NCBI GenBank assembly: GCA_900767495.1
Contig: CAAFZH010000097.1
Span: 1 to 20,340 of the forward strand
Length of the DNA stretch: 20,340 nt
From: Clostridia bacterium
GTDB taxonomy: Bacteria > Bacillota > Clostridia > Christensenellales > Borkfalkiaceae
Reading direction: 5' to 3'
The translations under genes were made by a program, and so were the position numbers. Under the pieces are notes generated by a model that saw nothing but the letters and a program-made list of their open reading frames with translations, was not told where the DNA came from and made no database searches. Positions 15,139 to 20,340 of this stretch are shown here, in pieces. The first letter of the stretch is position 1, and each line of letters starts with the position of its first letter.

Positions 15139-16885
15139 TGCTCTTCTCCTTTTCTTCGGCGGCTTTTTCTACGTTTTGCCACTCACCCTCGGTAAGATTG
15201 CTGTCTTTGGCAATACCGTAATTTTTATCTTTGTTAAGTTCCGTAAGATCGAGCGAACCCGTCATCATAAGTCCGAGTTGTTCTTTCGTTACCTTGTTTG
15301 CGTGAACGATGCCCATATTTTTGCCATGGCAAAGAACCATAATTTTATCGCAAAGCGCAAGCATTACGTCAAGATCTTCGCCGACGAAAAGTATTCCCGT
15401 ACCTTTTAACTTCTGCTCGTTCAATATGTCGTAAATAGCGTAAGCGGAATTTACGTCAAGCCCTCTTACGGGATAAGCCGTTACTATAACGTTGGGAGCG
15501 GACTCGATTTCTCTTCCGACAAGTACCTTCTGAACGTTACCGCCTGAAAGCCTGCGAACGGGAGTTTCGGTAGACGGGGTAACGATTTGTAATCTCTCGA
15601 TAAGATCAACCGAACGTCTGCGAGCGTCTTTCCTGTCAACGAACGGACAAGGCATACCGTTTATAGCCTTTACCGCACCGTTAGCAACGGATTTAAAGAA
15701 TTTGCCCGCTTTTCCGTCTTTATCGCTTATCTCGTGAGATTTTAAAGAAAACTTGCCCTTATCGTAAGTTTTAAGCATCATATTATCGGTAATAGAAAAC
15801 GACGGGCAAAGTCCCATACCGAGTCTGTCCTCGGGTATAAAACTCATAGATATACCCTTTTCGATAATCTCTTTGGGCGGAAGTCCTATAATATTATCTC
15901 CCTTATGCGTTATAACTCCGTCAACTACGGGGCGCAAACCCGCGATAGCCTCGCAAAGTTCTTTCTGACCGCATCCGGTTATGCCCGCAACGCCGAGAAT
16001 TTCGCCGCCGCGAATATAAAAACTTACGTCTTTTATGGCAAGCGTGCCGTCGTCCGACTTAACGCCGAGATTACGAATTTCAAGTAACGGGCGTTTAACT
16101 TCGGTTTTGGGTCGGTCGATTTTAAGTTCGACTTTTTTACCGACCATCATTTCCGTTAAAACGTTTTGGTTGGCGTCTTTCGTTTCGACCGTACCTACGT
16201 ATTCGCCTTTACGCAGTATCGCAACCCTATCCGATATTTCGAGAACTTCGGCAAGTTTATGCGTTATTATTATTATGGACTTGCCGTCGGCACGCATGTT
16301 GCGTATAACGTCGAAAAGTTTTTCGGTTTCCTGCGGCGTCAGCACCGCCGTCGGTTCGTCGAGTATAAGTATGTCCGCTCCGCGATATAAAACTTTTACT
16401 ATTTCGAGCGTTTGTTTTTCCGAAACGGACATATCGTAGATTTTTTTATTAAAATCTATTTCAAAACCGTAACGATCGCAAATGGCTTGCACGTCGTTGC
16501 GGACTTTTTTCGCGTTGAATTTTTTATCTTTATCTAATCCGAGCATTACGTTTTGTAACGCCGTGAAAATATCCACCAACTTGAAATGTTGGTGAACCAT
16601 TCCTATATGCAATGCGTGCGCGTCCTTCGGCGTTTTTATTGCAACGGGCTTTCCGTTTACGAATATTTCGCCCTCGTCGGGATAATAAATGCCGGCAAGC
16701 ATATTCATAAGCGTGGTTTTACCGCTACCGTTTTCTCCGAGCAACGCAAGGACTTCACCTTTGTAAAGATCGAAACTTACGCCCTTGTTTGCTACTACCG
16801 TTCCGAAGAAAGTTTTGCCGATATTATCAAAGCGCACGGCAACTTCTTTATCTATGGTGTTTTGATTTTGTACTTCAGCGTTCAT
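15131..16885 (-). CDS. nupO: Nucleoside ABC transporter ATPase with two nucleotide-binding domains (NupO type)
   Basis: The 584-residue protein energises the Nup importer. Domain 1 has Walker A GENGSGKTT (50-58), a divergent signature MSVSEKQ (152-158), Walker B ILILDEP (172-178) and H209. Domain 2 has a degenerate Walker A (GITGCGQKE, 301-309), an intact signature LSGGNVQK (446-453) and a Walker B-like stretch lacking the catalytic Glu (TAYPVRGLD, 469-477), the usual asymmetry of this family. It is longer than the roughly 510 residues typical, with an insert near 373-420 and a charged tail of about 35 residues. The ATG at 16885 has no Shine-Dalgarno, and an intercistronic hairpin lies just upstream. 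Confidence 0.92.
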   Translation of the reverse strand: MNAEVQNQNTIDKEVAVRFDNIGKTFFGTVVANKGVSFDLYKGEVLALLGENGSGKTTLMNMLAGIYYPDEGEIFVNGKPVAIKTPKDAHALHIGMVHQHFKLVDIFTALQNVMLGLDKDKKFNAKKVRNDVQAICDRYGFEIDFNKKIYDMSVSEKQTLEIVKVLYRGADILILDEPTAVLTPQETEKLFDVIRNMRADGKSIIIITHKLAEVLEISDRVAILRKGEYVGTVETKDANQNVLTEMMVGKKVELKIDRPKTEVKRPLLEIRNLGVKSDDGTLAIKDVSFYIRGGEILGVAGITGCGQKELCEAIAGLRPVVDGVITHKGDNIIGLPPKEIIEKGISMSFIPEDRLGMGLCPSFSITDNMMLKTYDKGKFSLKSHEISDKDGKAGKFFKSVANGAVKAINGMPCPFVDRKDARRRSVDLIERLQIVTPSTETPVRRLSGGNVQKVLVGREIESAPNVIVTAYPVRGLDVNSAYAIYDILNEQKLKGTGILFVGEDLDVMLALCDKIMVLCHGKNMGIVHANKVTKEQLGLMMTGSLDLTELNKDKNYGIAKDSNLTEGEWQNVEKAAEEKEKSND

Positions 16886-16906
16886 TATAAAATTTGAAAT
16901 AAAATA

Positions 16907-16942
16907 ATATATCCAAGGGGCAATTTCGCCCCTTGGGTATAT
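16907..16942 (-). terminator. Intercistronic hairpin between nupN and nupO (attenuator-like)
   Basis: Fifteen-base arms (16907-16921 and 16928-16942, loop of 6) pair with one mismatch; the core is CCAAGGGGC with GCCCCTTGG. On the minus strand it is followed by the T-rich TATTATTTTATTTC. A partial terminator or 3' stabiliser here would give more binding protein than membrane parts, as is common in ABC importer operons. The remainder of the 88-base gap is AT-rich. Confidence 0.75.
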
Positions 16943-16973
16943 GAATGGTAAAATTTACAATCGTAAACTTTTC

Positions 16974-18257
16974 TTACTTAACTTCCTCGATGCCGTCGAT
17001 ATCGATATCGAAGTAAGGAGCAGAACGGTTGGTAGAAGTGTTGGACTCGTCGAAATAAGTTATTCCGTTAGCAGTCTTAACAACTTCCACACCGTTTTGT
17101 TTAGCGGAAGTAAGTTTGCCGTTCTCATCCTTCACTACGGATTTAAGCGCGGGGAAGTAAGTATCGGTAGTAACGTCGTTGTAAGTGCTGTTTTTGATAG
17201 TGAATTTGCTCGTATCGAAAACTTTAATCGTTCCGTTTCTGAGTTTAGCCGCAACTTCGTTAAGTTTCGCTTCCGTGCCGGCTACGGGTGCTTTTTTACC
17301 GAGTTCGGCAAGACAAACAGAACCGTTGTACAAAGTATCGCCAAGACCCGCAACCCAATCCTTATCAATGGTTTTACCGGTCTTTACGCATTCGATAATA
17401 TACTCAAAATAAGGTTGCCAGTTGATTCTCGAAGAAACTATATAAGTTTCGGGACATTTCGATTCGGTGCTGCCGTTGTAAGACACGTTGGGAACTTTTT
17501 TATCTTCGCAAGCAGTGGGAGCGCCCCAGGAGTCGGCGTGCTGAGAAATAAGTTTGCAACCGGCCTCGATAAGAGCGTTTGCAGCCTCTTTTTCCAAAGC
17601 CTCGTCATACCAACTGTTGGTGAATTTAACTTTCATATTAACGGTTAATTTTTTACCGCTTTCGCTTACCGCTTCGCGAACGCCGAGAAGCCAGGAGGTG
17701 TAACCCGATTTAACTTCGGCATAAGGGAAAGCACCGACGTAACCTACGGTTATAACGCCGCCGTTGGCAATCGTGTTATCCTTATCATACATATCTACGA
17801 GTTTAAGACCCGCGGCATAACCTGCAAGGTATCTTCCTTCGTATATAGAAGCAAAGGCGTTGTGGAAGTTCTTAAGTTCGGTATCGGTTTGCATACTCGT
17901 GCCGGTAGCGTGAGCGAATTGAACGTCGGGATATGCCTTAGCAGCCGCTCTTAAAAACGACTCGTGTCCGAACGAATCCGCGAAAACGAGTTTGCAACCT
18001 TCATCCGCAAGGTTTTTGGCGGTAGTTTCGCAAATTGCTTTTTCATCGATGTTGGTTTCGATAACCGGGGTTACGTCCTTTGCTGCACAAGCGGCTTTGA
18101 ACGCGTTGATAAAGTTTGCGTCGTAAGTAGACTTATCGTCGTGCAAAGCGATAAGACCGACTTTGATTTTTTCGCTCTTGTTGGAGCAGGAAACCAAAGC
18201 CGAGCAGCAGGCGAATGCCGTTGCCAACGAAAGAACGAGTGCCAAAAGTTTCTTCAT
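16974..18257 (-). CDS. nupN: BmpA/NupN-type nucleoside-binding lipoprotein
   Basis: The 427-residue protein is the extracellular substrate-binding component of the Nup importer. The signal peptide MKKLLALVLSLATAF leads to the lipobox LVSC with lipidated C24, followed by a Ser/Lys linker. The mature part is a Bmp-family periplasmic-binding fold starting KIKVGLIALHDDKSTYDANF, with FADSFGHESFLRAAAKAYPDVQFAHATG, IYEGRYLAGYAAG and VGYVGAFPYAEVKSG-type stretches typical of PnrA/BmpA proteins, which bind purine nucleosides in characterised cases. The frame is longer than the usual 340-360 residues, mainly in the C-terminal 80 residues. It has an AAAGGAG site before the ATG, heads the operon, and follows xpt, which supports purine salvage. 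Confidence 0.92.
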   Translation of the reverse strand: MKKLLALVLSLATAFACCSALVSCSNKSEKIKVGLIALHDDKSTYDANFINAFKAACAAKDVTPVIETNIDEKAICETTAKNLADEGCKLVFADSFGHESFLRAAAKAYPDVQFAHATGTSMQTDTELKNFHNAFASIYEGRYLAGYAAGLKLVDMYDKDNTIANGGVITVGYVGAFPYAEVKSGYTSWLLGVREAVSESGKKLTVNMKVKFTNSWYDEALEKEAANALIEAGCKLISQHADSWGAPTACEDKKVPNVSYNGSTESKCPETYIVSSRINWQPYFEYIIECVKTGKTIDKDWVAGLGDTLYNGSVCLAELGKKAPVAGTEAKLNEVAAKLRNGTIKVFDTSKFTIKNSTYNDVTTDTYFPALKSVVKDENGKLTSAKQNGVEVVKTANGITYFDESNTSTNRSAPYFDIDIDGIEEVK

Positions 18258-18269
18258 AAAAACTCCTTT

Positions 18270-18285
18270 GCCTTTTGTGTAAGGC
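18270..18285 (-). promoter_or_regulatory. Small leader hairpin before the nupN ribosome site
   Basis: Five-base arms GCCTT and AAGGC with a 6-base loop lie 3-4 bases before AAAGGAG. It may help expose or protect the ribosome site; it is short and could be chance. Confidence 0.35.
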
Positions 18286-18293
18286 TAAAAAAT

Positions 18294-18322
18294 TTAATAT
18301 ATGTAATAAAAATTACATTCAA
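18294..18322 (-). promoter_or_regulatory. nup operon promoter with palindromic operator candidate
   Basis: On the minus strand TTGAAT (18317-18322) and TATTAA (18294-18299) are 17 bases apart. A perfect inverted repeat ATGTAAT-AAAA-ATTACAT (18301-18318) occupies the spacer, an operator-like position. The promoter lies right after the xpt terminator, so the transporter has its own transcription unit outside the xpt riboswitch. Confidence 0.55.
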
Positions 18323-18325
18323 AAT

Positions 18326-18361
18326 TAAAAAAGTCCAAGGCGCAAAGCGTTCACCCTCGGA
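18326..18361 (-). terminator. xpt terminator overlapping its stop codon
   Basis: Outer arms 18334-18340 and 18355-18361 pair over 7 bp with one wobble, and an inner CGC-AAA-GCG stem (18341-18349) extends the structure. On the minus strand six Ts follow (18327-18332). The xpt TGA (18351-18353) lies inside the hairpin. Confidence 0.75.
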
Positions 18362-18923
18362 ATTTTATACCTTGGGAATTCATTTCGTCGATAATCGCAA
18401 GCGATTCGACTTTGTAACCTTCCCCTCTTAAATTGTCGCCGCCGTGCTGGAAACCTTTTTCGATAGCGATAGCGCAACCCGCAACGCGGGCACCCGACTG
18501 CTCGACTATATTTATAAGCCCTTTTAAAGCCGCGCCGTTAGCGAGAAAATCGTCCGCTATCAAAATATTCTCGCCCTTTGCGAGATAATCCTTGCCGACT
18601 ATTACTGTATTGCTCTTTTTATGCGTATAACTGTAAATTTCGGCGGAATACACGTCGCCCGAAACGTTGTTTGCCCCGCCTTTTTTCGCATACACCGCAG
18701 GGACGCCCAACTTATGCGCCACGCATACCGCAAAAGGTATACCCGACGCCTCTACCGTAAGCACTTTGTCGATTTTTTCGCCGTCGAAAAGGCGCGCGAC
18801 TTCGTCCGCCATCTCCATAAGGAACTTGACGTCAAGTCTCTGATTGAGGAAACTACCCACTTTCAAGACGTTTCCGTCGAGTATTTTTCCTTCTTTTAAA
18901 ATCTTTTCTTCAAGCGCTTTCAT
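18351..18923 (-). CDS. xpt: Xanthine phosphoribosyltransferase
   Basis: This cytoplasmic salvage enzyme of 190 residues converts xanthine and PRPP to XMP. The PRPP-binding motif reads ILIADDFLANGAAL (120-133). VLTVEASGIPFA (54-65) and VYAKKGG (77-83) are also typical, and the length is close to the 194 residues of Bacillus subtilis Xpt. The ATG at 18923 is chosen because GGAG precedes it by 6 bases and the enzyme's usual start MKALEEKIL begins there; the ten in-frame residues upstream run into the leader terminator. Its mRNA leader carries a purine riboswitch and terminator, so guanine-type purines should repress it. XMP is also the product of GuaB in this window. Confidence 0.95.
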   Translation of the reverse strand: MKALEEKILKEGKILDGNVLKVGSFLNQRLDVKFLMEMADEVARLFDGEKIDKVLTVEASGIPFAVCVAHKLGVPAVYAKKGGANNVSGDVYSAEIYSYTHKKSNTVIVGKDYLAKGENILIADDFLANGAALKGLINIVEQSGARVAGCAIAIEKGFQHGGDNLRGEGYKVESLAIIDEMNSQGIKFRG

Positions 18924-18945
18924 ACGTACTCCGTAAGTAAAATCG

Positions 18946-18977
18946 AAAAACAAAAAACAGGTTTTTCAAAAAACCTG
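18946..18977 (-). terminator. Leader terminator (expression platform) of xpt
   Basis: On the minus strand arms CAGGTTTT and AAAACCTG close on a 4-base loop, followed by TTTTTTGTTTTT. It ends 22 bases before the xpt ATG, between the aptamer and the gene, so it must be read through for xpt expression. This fits a ligand-induced OFF switch. Confidence 0.85.
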
Positions 18978-19032
18978 CTTGCCAATAAAACGCGTAGCCC
19001 GCCCAACCCGAATCGGTTGAACAAAAGACCTT

Positions 19033-19097
19033 CAGTAGTCGCATCTTTTTCGGCGTGCGGTAGAAACGTTTGAGCCGTCATATTCAAATTTATACTG
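19033..19097 (-). promoter_or_regulatory. Guanine-class purine riboswitch aptamer
   Basis: On the minus strand the 65-base element has P1 CAGTA/TACTG, P2 TTTGA/TCAAA, the invariant J2/3 sequence TTTCTACC, P3 CGCA/TGCG, and J3/1 ACT, in which the C equivalent to position 74 specifies guanine or hypoxanthine rather than adenine. L2 contains ATATG as in known aptamers and can pair with L3 through CGGC and GCCG. Both loops are larger than the usual 7 bases (10 and 12) and P3 is short. It lies between a consensus promoter and the xpt leader terminator. A further small hairpin lies at 19004-19019. Confidence 0.88.
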
Positions 19098-19123
19098 GCA
19101 ATCGCTATTCAATTTACACCCAT

Positions 19124-19153
19124 ATTATAACCCACTCTTATACCTCTTGTCAA
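19124..19153 (-). promoter_or_regulatory. xpt promoter
   Basis: On the minus strand perfect TTGACA (19148-19153) and TATAAT (19124-19129) boxes are 18 bases apart, starting a leader of about 190 bases. The stretch 19154-19242 between this and the topB promoter is AT-rich with nothing else recognisable. Confidence 0.88.
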
Positions 19154-19242
19154 ATAAATTTATATCATTTTCGAGAAAAATTTTTATTTATTTTTTTCGT
19201 ACTTAACATTATATAAAGCGATAATTTTTTGTTTAAAGCGAG

Positions 19243-19271
19243 TTGACTTTTTAACCGAAAACGGCTATAAT
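19243..19271 (+). promoter_or_regulatory. topB promoter, predicted to give a near-leaderless mRNA
   Basis: TTGACT (19243-19248) and TATAAT (19266-19271) are 17 bases apart. The expected start is about 19278, two bases before the ATG at 19280. No proper Shine-Dalgarno is present; the only AGG is one base from the start codon. Confidence 0.75.
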
Positions 19272-19279
19272 ACGTAGGT

Positions 19280-20319
19280 ATGATAGCGATTATAGCCGAA
19301 AAGCCAAGCCTTGCGAGGAACATAGTCGAAGGCATAGGTAAAATGACGAAAAAAAACGGATATTACGAAAATTCCGAGTATATAGTAACCTACGCTTTCG
19401 GGCATTTATTTTCGCTTTGCGACGTGGAGGATTACACGGGCGAAAGCAGCGAAAAACGCAGATGGAATATGAATTCTCTGCCTTGCTACCCCGAAACTTT
19501 TAAGTTTAAACTTAAAAATCAAAGCGACGGGAGCGCGGACGAAGGCGTTAAAAAACAATTCGGAGTAATTTCGGCTATTATAAACCGCGACGACGTTACG
19601 GCGATAGTAAACGCGGGCGACTCGGACAGAGAGGGCGAAATAATAATACGCCTTTGCATAGAAAATGCTCTGAAAACGCCTAAAAAGTTATTGAGATTAT
19701 GGCTGCCCGACCAGACGCCGCAAACGGTAGCGAAGGCTCTTGCCGAAATGAAAGAGGAAAAATTTTACGACGATCTTGCAAACGAGGGTTTTTCCCGCAC
19801 TTACATAGACTGGCTTTACGGCGTGAATCTTACCCGTTTCGCGTCGCTTAAATCGGGAACTTTGCTACGCGTAGGCAGAGTTATAGTACCTATCGTAAAA
19901 GCCGTTTACGACCGCGACAGAGAAATAGAAAATTTCAAACCCGAAATTTATTACGCCCTCGTAAGCGACGCCGAAACCAACGGCGAAAAGGTCGAACTCG
20001 TTTCAAAATACAAATTCTCAAAAAACGAAAAACGCAAAGCGGAAATTTGTTGCGAAAGGATGAACGCGCTCAAAGCGATAGTTACGGACAAAAAAGCAAA
20101 AAAGGAAGTCGTTTCCGCAGGTAAACTTTACTCGCTTACCAAACTGCAAAACTATCTCGGCAAAAAATATAAAACGCCTATGGAAACGAGCCTTGCCATA
20201 GCGCAAAAACTATACGAACGCGGTTTTATAAGTTACCCGAGGACCAACTCCGAGTACCTGGCAACTAACGAAAAAGACAAATTCAAAACGATAATTTCCA
20301 ACGTTAAAAATCTCGGATA
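19280..20319 (+). CDS. topB: DNA topoisomerase III-like type IA enzyme, C-terminally truncated by the contig end
   Basis: The first 346 residues of a type IA topoisomerase, which relaxes or decatenates DNA by cutting one strand, are present. The Toprim domain has the catalytic Glu in IIAEKPSLA (E7) and DSDREGE (D114, D116, E118). The active-site tyrosine is Y319 in GFISYPRTNSEYL. The usual VGRVQTPTL helix reads VGRVIVPIV, a divergence. Full-length TopB has roughly 600-700 residues, so the remaining domains are missing. The apparent stop TAA (20318-20320) takes its last base from the adapter and is not real. The ATG at 19280 is required to keep the Toprim Glu. It is divergent from xpt. Confidence 0.92.
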
Positions 20320-20340
20320 AGATCGGAAGAGCGTCGTGTA
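20320..20340 (+). other. Illumina adapter remnant, right end
   Basis: The window ends in GATCGGAAGAGCGTCG, the TruSeq adapter in the opposite orientation to the left end. It creates the false stop codon of topB. Confidence 0.97.

Noticed and set aside
1..20340. Terminal inverted repeats of a linear plasmid or transposon
   Set aside because: The repeats are adapter sequence and no transposase or replication gene is present.

Overview
The window is one complete metagenome-style contig. Positions 1-20 and 20320-20340 are Illumina TruSeq adapter sequence in opposite orientations, so biological DNA runs from about 21 to 20319. The gene set points to the Bacillota, most likely an uncultured gut member of the Clostridia: a YitT-family protein, a BclA-like collagen-repeat surface protein, formate-tetrahydrofolate ligase, an NfnAB-type oxidoreductase, a BmpA/Nup nucleoside ABC transporter, a purine-riboswitch-controlled xpt and a TopB-type topoisomerase, with AAGGAG Shine-Dalgarno sites, TTGACA/TATAAT promoters and moderate GC. 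The species cannot be named from the sequence. Fifteen of the 17 genes lie on the minus strand; only the collagen-like gene and topB are on the plus strand. I see no tRNA, rRNA, CRISPR array, transposase or phage gene.

Layout. (1) 68-2563, minus: YitT-like membrane protein, eda and kdgK in one tight operon; the last two convert 2-keto-3-deoxygluconate to pyruvate and glyceraldehyde-3-phosphate. (2) 2663-5017: a GT2-TPR glycosyltransferase (minus) divergent from a Gly-X-Thr collagen-like protein (plus), a plausible enzyme and substrate pair; a perfect bidirectional terminator follows at 5033-5066. (3) 5068-8873, minus: guaB, fhs and a DUF308-like membrane protein, with a consensus promoter next to an 11-bp inverted repeat. 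(4) 8995-12856, minus: nfnA, nfnB and a cysteine-rich secreted protein of unknown function preceded by a G9 tract. (5) 13013-18257, minus: nupN (binding lipoprotein), nupO (double ATPase), nupP and nupQ (permeases). (6) 18351-19153, minus: xpt with promoter, guanine-class riboswitch and leader terminator. (7) 19243-20319, plus: topB, cut off by the adapter.

Purine metabolism links much of the window: IMP dehydrogenase makes XMP, Fhs makes the 10-formyl-THF used in purine synthesis, the Nup transporter probably imports nucleosides, and Xpt salvages xanthine under riboswitch control. I found no wholly new system. The best leads are the glycosyltransferase/collagen pair, the Tritrichomonas-type IMP dehydrogenase, the riboswitch with unusual loops, the G9 tract before the secreted protein, several palindromes embedded in promoters, and an apparently leaderless topB.
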